Positions 1 through 7,459 are shown, counted from the first letter of the stretch. The stretch: DNA of 17,437 nt from Clostridiales bacterium (GCA_018374635.1 JAHAEW010000070.1:1-17437); one strand, 5' to 3'. The notes: a model not told the origin generated them from the letters alone. A program made the numbers and translations.

Positions 1-49
1 CAACAAACAGGTGCTATGCACCCAGCCGGGAGCATAGCGCCGTTTGTTG
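1..49. repeat. Long imperfect inverted repeat (hairpin)
   Basis: The left arm at 1-19 pairs with the right arm at 32-49. The stem has 18 base pairs with one bulged A at position 9 and one G-T wobble, around a 12-nt loop. No T-run follows, so it is not an obvious intrinsic terminator. It lies inside a short open frame that runs from the window edge to a TAA at 97-99, so it could be part of a truncated gene, a regulatory hairpin or the end of a lost mobile element. Only the structure is supported, not the role. Confidence 0.5.
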
Positions 50-202
50 TCAGCAGCCCGTTTCACGGTCTGCGTGTAGTTCCTTGTAAACTGACCTAAG
101 AGGGAGTATTCAACACATTAGAGATCTCGAGACAGCCGCTTCCCTTATTTCATGAACTGGTGGTATTCGCCGCCAATATGGCAAACATAAAAAGGTAAAA
201 CA

Positions 203-379
203 ATGGTGGCTATGTTAGACACGACAAATGTAGAAGCGCAGCCACTGCCTATTGAGGCTCGGAAAATCTCGCATCCTTATCTAGAGAGCTTGGGAATCCC
301 GCAGATAGGAATACCCATGCCTGGGCAGAGCGGATACTCAATGTCACCATTACCGCCAGAATGCCGGACGATATACTAG
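203..379 (+). CDS. Possible small ORF, 58 aa, unknown
   Basis: An ATG at 203 preceded by AAAGG at a usable distance opens a 58-aa frame that ends at TAG 377-379. The product is proline- and glycine-rich near its end and contains LESLGIPQIGIPMPGQSGY. I recognise no family. It lies in a visibly decayed stretch, and another frame, open from 256 and running into the ORF at 361, competes with it. Either could be the leftover of a real gene. The call rests only on the start, the spacing and the open frame, so it is weak. Confidence 0.2.
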   Translation: MVAMLDTTNVEAQPLPIEARKISHPYLESLGIPQIGIPMPGQSGYSMSPLPPECRTIY

Positions 380-848
380 TGTCTTTTATTGAGGATCAGG
401 ATGAAACCTTGGCTAAATTGTTGGAAAACTTTGGCTTACTGACTGGAGGTTGTTTGAAAAATGAAAGTTGCACAACGGAAGAAGATAACAAAATAACAAT
501 AGGAACGGCTCAAACCGTTGCTACCGACGGAATAAACAGAAAAGCATGGCCGCCCCAAAATGATAATCGCACAAGGCTAAACAGGATACTCTGGATTGCC
601 CGCAGCGGTGTTCAGTGGCGGGAACTGTCAGAGGTCTACGGCCCCTGGCAGTCTATGTACACCTGATTCGCCAAATGGCGGGGAACAAAACGGCACATAA
701 AGCGGTTGCCGTACCCGAGGCAGGATGAATACAAAGTTCCTGGCTGTCGCGGATTGCTAGGAAAACCCGATAGCATTTCTTATCTCTGTTGGAAATGACC
801 ACGATGATTCTGTTAACGCCATCCAATTACTGAAAAAGTCAAGCTTAA
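361..848 (+). pseudogene. IS5-family transposase remnant (DUF4096-type N-terminus)
   Basis: The ORF from 361 to 666 ends with WPPQNDNRTRLNRILWIARS followed by GVQWRELSEVYGPWQSMYT, typical of the N-terminal domain of IS5-family transposases. The family continues TRFxKWR, but here the Arg codon is TGA (664-666) and FAKWR follows it directly, so a nonsense change is visible. A second segment in another frame, from about 725, reads MNTKFLAVAD, a TAG at 758-760, then ENPIAFLISVGNDHDDS and QLLKK. This matches the family's LNTKIHAVVDxLGNP and GNDHD block. The sequence between the two blocks, which would hold the first catalytic Asp, is deleted. The first 50 or so residues from 361 do not look like transposase and probably belong to flanking sequence. 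This is a dead insertion sequence, and the terminal repeats could not be placed. Confidence 0.8.
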
Positions 849-849
849 T

Positions 850-1245
850 ATGAGGCAACAAATCCTGGGCCAACTAGCTCTGTCAGGCCGTGAACGGCTT
901 GAGCCAGGTAGAGGTTTTTTCTTAGGTAAGGACAGCTCTGCCTTATTTGATACGCTTTAGGAGGCTCTGGATACCGCCGAGTGCCATCTCCAGGAGCCAG
1001 AAGTCGCCGAACATCTGTCGGGTAATGATCTGTACGAACTCTGTCAGAATCAAACGGCCCAGCCCAAGCTTTTGGCTCAACTGAAAGAGGATGCTCGTCT
1101 GGTTCGGCAGTTGTTCCAAAGCTCCTATGTAGGCGACCTGCAAAAGGAACTACTGGAGGCACGTGACCGGTTTGGAGAATCGATTCTGAAAGAACATCTT
1201 CAATCTCTTTTGGCACAAAACCCTTATTTCAAGGAATTTGAATAG
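850..1245 (+). pseudogene. Unidentified 131-codon ORF broken by one TAG
   Basis: An ATG at 850 opens a frame that runs to TAG 1243-1245 with a single internal stop, TAG at 958-960. Codon choice is G/C-ending and gene-like on both sides of the stop. The part after it reads EALDTAECHLQEPEVAEHLS and later LLAQLKEDARLVRQLFQSSY, ending NPYFKEFE. The product would be acidic and mostly helical. I do not recognise the family. The ATG lies directly against the end of the transposase remnant, so the true 5' end was probably replaced or removed by the insertion. Minus-strand frames over the same bases have poorer composition and are shadows. It is most likely a pseudogene, or the C-terminal part of one. 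Confidence 0.45.
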
Positions 1246-1253
1246 ATGGAATA

Positions 1254-1282
1254 GCTCGGCATGTGATCGACACTGGCCGAGC
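1254..1282 (+). terminator. Weak hairpin after the broken ORF
   Basis: GCTCGGC (1254-1260) pairs with GCCGAGC (1276-1282) around a 15-nt loop, nine bases after the stop of the preceding frame. The tail is only CTATTTCC, so termination would be weak. Position supports the call more than structure does. Confidence 0.25.
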
Positions 1283-1430
1283 CTATTTCCCCCTAAAAAT
1301 TCCTTATTCTTCAGCACAAGTGATGTATGACTTGTTGAACGATACATATCATCCAATGCTCTTGTTATCAGACCCCCGATGGTATAAAATGTTATCAGAA
1401 TCAGTCATTTACATGTAGGGGGGATTTTAA

Positions 1431-1577
1431 GTGGCAGCTATAAGATCGATTTTCGAGTATGTCAGTGACAAGTGTTATAATGGACTATACGATGCCGCAA
1501 AAAAGTACCTCGATAACCATTGGCGCACAATGGGGCTTGAAACAAGACGTGTGGCTGAAATAAAAATGCTGAACTGA
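1431..1577 (+). pseudogene. 5' segment of the ImmA/IrrE-like gene, split off by a frameshift
   Basis: GTG at 1431 follows a strong AGGGGGG Shine-Dalgarno and opens a frame that begins VAAIRSIFEYVSDKCYNGLY and runs to TGA 1575-1577. The next frame is open from 1559 with no start codon and begins NKNAELIDATAQRVYVTDRP, which continues without a stop into the large ORF. Adding one A to the AAAAA run at 1562-1566 joins the two into a single 628-codon gene ending at 3316. The arithmetic closes exactly, and the ribosome binding site lies at 1431 rather than at 1664. I therefore read this as the true N-terminus of the next entry. The cause may be an assembly indel in a homopolymer or a real mutation. 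Confidence 0.65.
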
Positions 1578-1663
1578 TAGATGCAACTGCACAACGGGTT
1601 TATGTTACAGATCGACCTGGCAACTGTATTGCATTTGACATTGGCCTAGAGTTAGAGGTTTGC

Positions 1664-3316
1664 GTGTCGTCTGCCGATCACCACAATGACAGCGATGATA
1701 CCTGCTATCCATGGCTTCGCTTTTCCTGCGAAGGGGACCTCTCCAAAGGCTTAGATGACTGGGAAATCCGCGAAATTACGCCTTATGTTAAGCGCAATGT
1801 ACCAGACAATTCTATGTCTGACGCGCTGGTTCCAGATATCCGCCCTGCACAATATGAAAAAACGGCTACAGACTTTCTTGAGGAATATTATCCAGAAGCC
1901 TTACGAATTACAAAAGTTGGAGAACCTCCTATTTATGTCGACCCTTATGTTTTAGCTGATCGTCTGGGACTTTCGGTTTTGACGCATCGTATCAATAAAG
2001 AAGGGTCCATTTTTGGACAGCTCTTCTTTTTGGAAGCAGATGCGGAAATGTACGATATCGAACATGACAAGTACGTAGTTATCCATGTTCCAGCAAAAAC
2101 CATAGTTGTTGATCCCCGGATGTACCTGTTCCGTAATCTCGGATCTGTCAACAATACCATTATCCACGAATGCGTCCATTGGATCAAGCACCGCAAGGTG
2201 TTCATGCTGGAAAAGCTGTATAATGAAAAAATACATGGGATTACCTGTGAGGTTGTCGGAGGGGCAAGAGCAAATATGTCCAAGCAGGCAACAGAGAAAA
2301 TGGAACAGCAAGCTAACCGACTAGCTCCTCGAATCCAAATGCCTGCAGCCCCTTTTAAGGCAAAAGCTTCTGACTATATTGCCAAATTTATGCGCGAGAT
2401 CGGTGCACACCACGAAATTGAAGTTATGGAGGCGGTAATTCAACAACTTTCGGTAGAGTTTGTGGTCTCTAAGCAGGCTGCTAAAATTCGCTTGGTAGAG
2501 CTGGGTTTTGAATCGGCTGTTGGTACATTTAATTTTATCGATGGCCATTATGTCCCACCGCACAGTTACAGCAAGGGAGCCATTTCCAGAAACCAAACAT
2601 TTACCATAAGCGGTCGGGATGCAGCAATACAACGGCTCGTTAACCCCGCTCTCCATTCTCTGACGCAGGATGGAGATTACCTTTTTCTTGAAAACCACTA
2701 TGTTTTCAAGGCCCCGATGTATATTAAGAAGGATTCCGAAGGTCACCTCCATCTGACAAAATATGCCCGTTCTCATATGGACGAGTGCTGTTTGGTCTTT
2801 GATATGGAGATTCAAGGGGATGTTAGCAAGGAATACCATACGGTTTGTTATCTTAATCGTGAAGAAGGGGCCTATACCTTTAACATTACATATAATAAGG
2901 ATTTTCGCGCCAAAACCAAGGAGCAACAAAAAGCTTACCGTCAAAAGGAAAAACAGGAAGAAATAGAAATTCGTATGAAAATGACAGATGACCCTTCTCA
3001 ATGCATGAAACTGCTCCTTAACTGGAAAGGAATGAGCAATCTTGACTTGGGCGTTGCTATTAATAGAGATGAACGCACCATTAGACGAATCGTCAATGGA
3101 GAGAACGTTCCAAGCTTAGAGACTGCTGTCCTGATTTGTCTGGGGTTGAACTTGCCCCCAATTATCAGTTCCAAACTGCTGGATTCACTTGGGGTTAAAC
3201 TGATACCTAGTAAATCCACTCATCTCTGGTACCAGGAAGTCCTAAATGTAAAATATAACGAACCTGTTGAGGATGCCCAGGCTTATCTTGCAGAGTTTGA
3301 TATTGAACTAAAATAA
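1664..3316 (+). CDS. ImmA/IrrE-like zinc metallopeptidase with C-terminal HTH
   Basis: This is the large intact part of the gene (550 aa from GTG 1664; about 628 aa with the segment at 1431). The zinc-peptidase motif HECVH is at residues 168-172, in the context NNTIIHECVHWIKHRK. It is preceded by a VDPYVLADRLGLSV segment typical of the ImmA/IrrE (M78) fold. A basic, Glu-rich linker near residues 420-440 leads to a helix-turn-helix near 447-505 (LLLNWKGMSNLDLGVAINRD, then RTIRRIVNGENVPSLETAV). Known ImmA and IrrE proteins cleave a repressor partner in response to stress or to signals of a mobile element. Here the order is reversed from the usual XRE-then-peptidase fusion, and peptidase and putative DNA-binding part are in one chain. 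No ribosome binding site supports the GTG at 1664, so it is probably not the real start. A partner gene follows after 55 bp. The cleavage target is unknown. Confidence 0.8.
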   Translation: MSSADHHNDSDDTCYPWLRFSCEGDLSKGLDDWEIREITPYVKRNVPDNSMSDALVPDIRPAQYEKTATDFLEEYYPEALRITKVGEPPIYVDPYVLADRLGLSVLTHRINKEGSIFGQLFFLEADAEMYDIEHDKYVVIHVPAKTIVVDPRMYLFRNLGSVNNTIIHECVHWIKHRKVFMLEKLYNEKIHGITCEVVGGARANMSKQATEKMEQQANRLAPRIQMPAAPFKAKASDYIAKFMREIGAHHEIEVMEAVIQQLSVEFVVSKQAAKIRLVELGFESAVGTFNFIDGHYVPPHSYSKGAISRNQTFTISGRDAAIQRLVNPALHSLTQDGDYLFLENHYVFKAPMYIKKDSEGHLHLTKYARSHMDECCLVFDMEIQGDVSKEYHTVCYLNREEGAYTFNITYNKDFRAKTKEQQKAYRQKEKQEEIEIRMKMTDDPSQCMKLLLNWKGMSNLDLGVAINRDERTIRRIVNGENVPSLETAVLICLGLNLPPIISSKLLDSLGVKLIPSKSTHLWYQEVLNVKYNEPVEDAQAYLAEFDIELK

Positions 3317-3322
3317 AATTTT

Positions 3323-3337
3323 GGACACCCTGTGTCC
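3323..3337. promoter_or_regulatory. Palindrome GGACA-N5-TGTCC between the two module genes
   Basis: The sequence GGACA CCCTG TGTCC lies six bases after the stop of the peptidase gene and 34 bases before the start of the 384-aa gene. The arms can be extended inward to GGACAC/GTGTCC. The same arms with the same 5-bp spacer recur at 4679-4695 and 4769-4785. This repeated spacing suggests an operator, although a local hairpin or weak attenuator is also possible. The binding protein is not known. Confidence 0.5.
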
Positions 3338-3371
3338 GGAGACCTTAGTTTGCTAAATAGGAGGCTTCAAC

Positions 3372-4526
3372 ATGTCTGGTGTGCGTAAATCTGAACGCAA
3401 AAATCCCCAGCGAGATTTACCACCTAAACCTTCACCGTCTTACGATGAAGTTAAGAAAAAATTTGGTATGGAGAACATGACAATAGAAGAATTAACAGTT
3501 TTTCTTCGACATACCTCCCGATGGCTTGGTACTGATCTTACCACAAAATCGGTTAAAAACTATATCAAAACTATTTGTGACCATAGCGATGGGCTGTTGC
3601 GACCAGATGATTTTAAAGAAAATCCGGAAAACCCCAAAAGTTCATATTGCATACGGCCAGAATGTCAGGGACTACTAATTGTCTTGATCAATTCTGAATA
3701 TTTTGACGGACGCAAGAATGATCGTAGATTAAAGACCCGTTCTGACCTTAATAATCAATTAGCAAAAAATGTACGAGAGTATCTTACAGACAGCGATAAG
3801 CAGCTCGTCTTAAATAACCCAAGCTATGTCAATGCAGAATTAGAGGCTCAATTGTCCCGGCAAATCAACCAGCAACTCATCACTCTTTTGCGTACGATGT
3901 ACCACGTTTCACCAGTTATTCGATATAAATTGATGATGGAATTTCTAAAACAGCTTGTGAGCTTAAACGACTGGATGTCCAGACAAGATTCGAAGGAAAC
4001 TGCTGCTCGTATGGTTTATGCGCATGAGCTGGACGAAATACATGATGCGCTGTATCAGAAAGGGCTGTTTTCCTCTAAATCGCTGGATGAATTACTGATT
4101 AACCTTCTGGCGTTTCGTATGCATGACAAGGGATTCACTTATATCAAAGATAATGAGGAAATGACTCCAACAGGTGTGTATTTAGCCACTCTCATTTTTC
4201 AAGGTGGGTTTCCTGAAGAATCTGAAGCTCAAAAAAAGATGAATGACATTGATCGAGCAGTCGAAAATCAATCACTCTATCAATGCATACAGGAAAAGGC
4301 CAAGAAGATTTTAGATTTAAGCAATCCCTTTGAGGAACAAATGTATTACGATCTGATGAATATGGCCAAAATACGCTGTTGTACCCCGTATGTTTCTCCA
4401 GAAGAATACGATCGCATGGTGCGTTTTACAGAAAGTGCAATTGCAAATGATAAGTGGGATATTTTAAGTAAATTCTGGGAATTAGACAATCAAATATTAT
4501 CCAGGCATGACATGGAAAAAAACTGA
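3372..4526 (+). CDS. Conserved-looking partner protein, 384 aa, function unknown
   Basis: The gene starts at ATG 3372 after a clear AGGAGG and encodes a soluble, strongly helical, charged protein with no signal peptide or membrane segment. The first 25 residues are basic and proline-rich. Residues 38-105 (MTIEELTVFLRHTSRWLGTD, TTKSVKNYIK, GLLRPDDF, YCIRPECQGLLIVLI) have the rhythm of a MerR- or DUF1836-like winged helix, with a selector-like NYIK helix followed by a wing-like turn. That resemblance is my inference and is weak. The rest is helical repeats without recognisable catalytic residues. It is 55 bp downstream of the ImmA/IrrE-like gene on the same strand and the pair ends at a strong terminator, so the two are probably one unit. 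It could be the peptidase's substrate or regulator. I do not recognise a named family. Confidence 0.75.
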   Translation: MSGVRKSERKNPQRDLPPKPSPSYDEVKKKFGMENMTIEELTVFLRHTSRWLGTDLTTKSVKNYIKTICDHSDGLLRPDDFKENPENPKSSYCIRPECQGLLIVLINSEYFDGRKNDRRLKTRSDLNNQLAKNVREYLTDSDKQLVLNNPSYVNAELEAQLSRQINQQLITLLRTMYHVSPVIRYKLMMEFLKQLVSLNDWMSRQDSKETAARMVYAHELDEIHDALYQKGLFSSKSLDELLINLLAFRMHDKGFTYIKDNEEMTPTGVYLATLIFQGGFPEESEAQKKMNDIDRAVENQSLYQCIQEKAKKILDLSNPFEEQMYYDLMNMAKIRCCTPYVSPEEYDRMVRFTESAIANDKWDILSKFWELDNQILSRHDMEKN

Positions 4527-4607
4527 ACCGATATCTTTCCGTTTCTAATGCACCTCTTGCATGGTAGCCTAAAAGCACCAGATGAGAGTTGACTCAGAAA
4601 CGTGCGC

Positions 4608-4659
4608 CGGGGCGCATCTGAATGACTTTAATTGTCATTTGGATGCGCCCCGTTTTTTT
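4608..4659 (+). terminator. Strong intrinsic terminator of the peptidase/partner module
   Basis: A 19-bp stem, 4608-4626 with 4634-4652, has only two mismatched positions and a 7-nt loop. It is followed by seven T residues at 4653-4659. It lies about 80 bp after the 384-aa gene and closes the unit on the plus strand. Confidence 0.9.
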
Positions 4660-4678
4660 AATTCCGAATGTAGCGCGA

Positions 4679-4695
4679 CGGACACGCCATGTCCG
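4679..4695. promoter_or_regulatory. Palindrome CGGACA-N5-TGTCCG (distal copy)
   Basis: A perfect 6-bp inverted repeat with a 5-bp spacer (CGCCA), upstream of the small HTH regulator gene. Its centre is exactly 90 bp from the centre of the identical-arm copy at 4769-4785, and it shares its inner arms with the copy at 3323-3337. It is a probable operator or other protein-binding site. Confidence 0.55.
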
Positions 4696-4768
4696 ATGCT
4701 CACTCAGCAGAGATGCTATTCTATGTCCACCAAGGCCGGACTCATTTTTTCAAAAAAGTTTTTTAATC

Positions 4769-4785
4769 CGGACATGAGCTGTCCG
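4769..4785. promoter_or_regulatory. Palindrome CGGACA-N5-TGTCCG (proximal copy)
   Basis: A perfect 6-bp inverted repeat with spacer TGAGC, 47 bp before the preferred GTG start of the regulator. A TATGAT at 4796-4801 could be a -10 box, which would place the palindrome over the -35 and spacer region as expected for a repressor site. No convincing -35 is visible. The stretch between the two copies has no gene and contains only this palindrome pair and A/T runs. Confidence 0.55.
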
Positions 4786-4831
4786 CTTTAACCTGTATGA
4801 TTCGGCCATGGAGGTGAAAGGGGGTGAGAGT

Positions 4832-5149
4832 GTGAGGATCAACGACCGGCAGCAGCAGATCATCAATCTGCTGTGCCAGCGGCGGAGCGATACCGTTCAG
4901 AATCTGGCGGCGGAACTCGGCGTCTGCGAACGGACCATCCGCCGTGACATTGAAGAGCTCACACTCACCTACCCCCTTGAGACAGTCCGGGGCCGATATG
5001 GCGGCGGGGTAAAGATGGCCGACTGGTACTTCCAGGACCGGCCTAAACTATCCCCCAAGCAGACGGCTCTGCTCAAGCGACTAGCAGTTGGACTGCATGG
5101 CGAGGACCTGGATGAAATGAACCAGATCCTGGCCCGTTTCGCTTCCTGA
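4832..5149 (+). CDS. Small DeoR/HTH_11-type transcriptional regulator
   Basis: A soluble protein of 105 aa if it starts at GTG 4832. An upstream ATG at 4808 is in frame but has no ribosome binding site, while GGGGGTG lies at the right distance before 4832. The N-terminal half is a typical HTH_11/DeoR-like winged helix: RQQQIINLLCQRRSDTVQNL, AAELGVCERTIRRDIEEL, then a wing with YPLETVRGRYGGGVKM. The C-terminal half (LSPKQTALLKRLAVGLHGED, LDEMNQILARF) is a short helical tail with no ligand-binding domain. Similar small regulators occur next to DinG-like helicases and recombinases in gut Firmicute elements; that is from memory, not a search. Two CGGACA-N5-TGTCCG palindromes precede it, so autoregulation is plausible. 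It is followed by the hairpin-rich stretch rather than directly by another gene. Confidence 0.8.
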   Translation: MRINDRQQQIINLLCQRRSDTVQNLAAELGVCERTIRRDIEELTLTYPLETVRGRYGGGVKMADWYFQDRPKLSPKQTALLKRLAVGLHGEDLDEMNQILARFAS

Positions 5150-5150
5150 A

Positions 5151-5485
5151 GGAGCGCCCACCGCTCCACAGCACCTTGAAAAGTTCATACCAGCAGTACG
5201 GATTACCACCGAAACAGTCAAGCGTCATGCAGCGCGCGCCATGACGCCCACGGCAATGCCCTGGGCTGAGCGAGAACGCCACCTGCATGGGGCGCTATGG
5301 CACGCGCTTTTGCAATGACGCTGTTTGGGTACATAATGAGACACCTCGCTTGGCCTGCGCGTAAGACAGGCGGTGCTGCCCTGGAGTTGAAAGCAGTAGA
5401 GACTCCAGGTAAAAGCCCGTGCGGCTTCTTGCCGGAAGCCGATCCGTACTGTTCCCCATCGTCGGGGGGCGAGCTGCAAATACGA
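5151..5485 (+). ncRNA. Candidate structured RNA / long leader of the helicase gene
   Basis: This gap of about 380 bp between the regulator and the helicase has no convincing gene but has an unusual density of perfect local stems. These are GGAGCG/CGCTCC (5151-5156, 5162-5167), GCGTCATG/CATGACGC (5222-5229, 5240-5247), GCCTG/CAGGC (5353-5357, 5367-5371), CCTGGAGT/ACTCCAGG (5380-5387, 5402-5409) and CGGCTTC/GAAGCCG (5422-5428, 5435-5441). A weak CCCC/GGGG pair sits at 5454-5467. The stems are 5-8 bp with 5- to 14-nt loops, and no clear T-run follows any of them. I could not match it to a riboswitch or ribozyme class. It may be a leader or attenuator of the helicase operon, a small RNA, or a recombination or transfer site. 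Confidence 0.4.
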
Positions 5486-5530
5486 CGATAATGAAAAAAA
5501 TTAACTCACTTATTCAAGGAGATTTTACAA

Positions 5531-7459
5531 ATGATTAGTTATCATAACAGGCAGGTCGCACATCATGAAATCGACCATATCTTTCAGGACCTCTTCCCAA
5601 GCCATGGCATGACGGCCCGGCCCAGCCAAATCGAGTTGAGCCACAAGATGCTGGATGCCATGATTCACAGCAAAATCGCTTTAAGTGACGCGGGAACGGG
5701 AATCGGCAAGACCTATGCCTATCTGGTGGCTGGTGTTTCTTTTTCTCGTGCGTTGAGCCGGGAGAACATCCCTTTCCAGCCCATCCTCATTTCCACCTCC
5801 AGCATCGCCCTGCAAACGGCGGTAAGGGAGGAATACATCCCGTTCCTCTCCTCTGTTCTTTTGGAGGATAAGCTGATCCAGGCCCCCATCCTGGCGGTCA
5901 TTCGAAAAGGAAAAGGCCACTATGTCTGTGATGAGCGTCTGATGCGCCGCCTGCGGCAGGTAGACCTGGAGCGAAAAAATCCGCTGGCTGCCCAGGCCCT
6001 CCTCTCCCTGCGGGATTATTTGGACACAGACCAAGCCCCCCATCTCAGCCAATATGATCGAAACCGGGTATGTGTCCCCTCCGTGTGTGTTTGCCGCAGG
6101 GATGGCTGCCGGTACCTCTGCTATATGGAAGCCTGCAACTCTGACCGCTATCTGTTTCAGATCTGTAACCACAATCTGCTGCTGGCAGACGCCATCCATC
6201 GTGGCAGCGGTCACCGCCCCATCCTGCCGGATGTTGGTGCTTTGATCATTGATGAAGCACACAAGCTGCCTGAGACTGCCCGGCAGATGTTTGGCATTAC
6301 CCTGGCAGCCAAGGACATCCGCACGCTGATCCGCACCCTACGGGCGGAACGATATCTGCTGGCATCGGAATCCCTGGCTGATATGGCATCGGCGCTTTTG
6401 AAGCTCATGTCTCTGCCCCCTGATGGTAACCGCCCTTTTTCGGACTATGTCCGACACATGATAGGACCAGCCCGAACCCTGGCTACCATCCAGAGGCAGC
6501 TCGGCGGGGTACTGACACCAACCGCCAGAAAGGAATTGGATCGGATATCCTCCGCAGTCCATCTGTTTTTGGAGGAACGCTCTGACCTGGTATTCTACAC
6601 TGCGGCGGATGACGATGGCGGCACATTGCTGTGCGCCTCCATCTCCGACCTGACCGCCCAGCTCCAAGCAACACTCTGGTCACAGCCCCAGCCTGTCCTC
6701 CTTACTTCTGGAACATTGGCCATAGGCAAGGACTTTTGTCGTTTCAAAGAGGAGGCTGGCCTCACCGGCAACTCTCGGGTGGAGGAATCTGTTTCGCCCT
6801 CTCCCTTTGATTACCGGAAAAACTGCCTGCTGTATTTTCCTGCCATGCCGCCCAAGCAGCACGAAGTAGACTACTTTGACAAGCTGGCTGAAGAGATCCG
6901 CACACTGCTGATCGCGGTTCACGGCCATGCGTTGGTACTGTTTACTTCTTATGCAGGCATGTCCGCTGTGAAGGATCGTTTGAAGCAACAGCCCCTTCCG
7001 TTTCCACTGTTTACCATGGGACGGAACGCCCCGCACACTATGGCCCAGTTCAAGGCGGCACCTGGAAGTGTCCTGTTTGCCACCGGTGCTGCCTGGGAGG
7101 GCTTTGACTTTCCCGGAGACTGTGTCTCTTTGCTGGTCATCCCCCGACTACCGTTCCAATATCCGGACGCCTTGCAAGAAAAAAAGAGAGAGGCATATCC
7201 TGATCTCCGCACGTTCATCCGGGCCGTGGCTGTGCCGGAGATGCAGATTAGACTCAAGCAAGGGTTCGGACGAGCCATCCGTTTGGAGACTGACACCTGT
7301 GCCATCGCCATTTTGGATGAACGAGCCGCCAAGGGCAGCCGTTACTTCCGGGATGTTCGATCCGCGCTGCCCGAAATGCCTATCACTAGCAGCATCTATG
7401 CGGTAGAACGGTTTATCCGGCGAGTCAAGGATGAGAGCTACTTTGAGGAGGCTGCGTGA
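5531..7459 (+). CDS. DinG/XPD-type ATP-dependent DNA helicase with Fe-S cluster
   Basis: 642 aa, starting at ATG 5531 after AAGGAG at good spacing. It is an SF2 helicase of the DinG/Rad3/XPD group, which unwinds DNA 5' to 3' using ATP. Walker A (AGTGIGKT) is at 54-61 and the DEAH box at 241-244. A cysteine set fits the family's Fe-S insertion: C133 in GKGHYVC, and C181, C186, C188, C193, C197 and C202 between motifs I and II. The C-terminal half has TSGTLA, LFATGAAWEGFDFPG and the arginine-containing motif QGFGRAIR. Unlike some Firmicute DinG proteins it has no N-terminal exonuclease domain. The stop codon overlaps the start of the next small gene (TGATG), so the two are translationally coupled. 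Because it sits directly before the recombinases, it may belong to the mobile element, but housekeeping-type repair is not excluded. Confidence 0.9.
   Translation: MISYHNRQVAHHEIDHIFQDLFPSHGMTARPSQIELSHKMLDAMIHSKIALSDAGTGIGKTYAYLVAGVSFSRALSRENIPFQPILISTSSIALQTAVREEYIPFLSSVLLEDKLIQAPILAVIRKGKGHYVCDERLMRRLRQVDLERKNPLAAQALLSLRDYLDTDQAPHLSQYDRNRVCVPSVCVCRRDGCRYLCYMEACNSDRYLFQICNHNLLLADAIHRGSGHRPILPDVGALIIDEAHKLPETARQMFGITLAAKDIRTLIRTLRAERYLLASESLADMASALLKLMSLPPDGNRPFSDYVRHMIGPARTLATIQRQLGGVLTPTARKELDRISSAVHLFLEERSDLVFYTAADDDGGTLLCASISDLTAQLQATLWSQPQPVLLTSGTLAIGKDFCRFKEEAGLTGNSRVEESVSPSPFDYRKNCLLYFPAMPPKQHEVDYFDKLAEEIRTLLIAVHGHALVLFTSYAGMSAVKDRLKQQPLPFPLFTMGRNAPHTMAQFKAAPGSVLFATGAAWEGFDFPGDCVSLLVIPRLPFQYPDALQEKKREAYPDLRTFIRAVAVPEMQIRLKQGFGRAIRLETDTCAIAILDERAAKGSRYFRDVRSALPEMPITSSIYAVERFIRRVKDESYFEEAA

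Noticed and set aside
845..1216. 123-codon minus-strand frame
   Set aside because: The plus-strand frame over the same bases has gene-like codon use with one stop; the minus frame has no ribosome binding site and unlikely composition.
1803..1820. CAGACA-N6-TGTCTG palindrome inside the peptidase gene
   Set aside because: Different arm base and spacer length, within coding sequence; not counted as a copy of the operator-like motif.
4582..4791. 69-codon plus-strand frame after the 384-aa gene
   Set aside because: It runs straight through the strong terminator and both palindromes; chance frame.
5297..5491. 64-codon plus-strand frame in the helicase leader
   Set aside because: No ribosome binding site, low-complexity composition, and it lies across several perfect hairpins; more likely a chance frame in structured DNA.
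6441..6453. CGGAC-TAT-GTCCG palindrome inside the helicase gene
   Set aside because: The arms resemble the intergenic palindromes but the spacing differs and it lies within coding sequence; likely coincidence.
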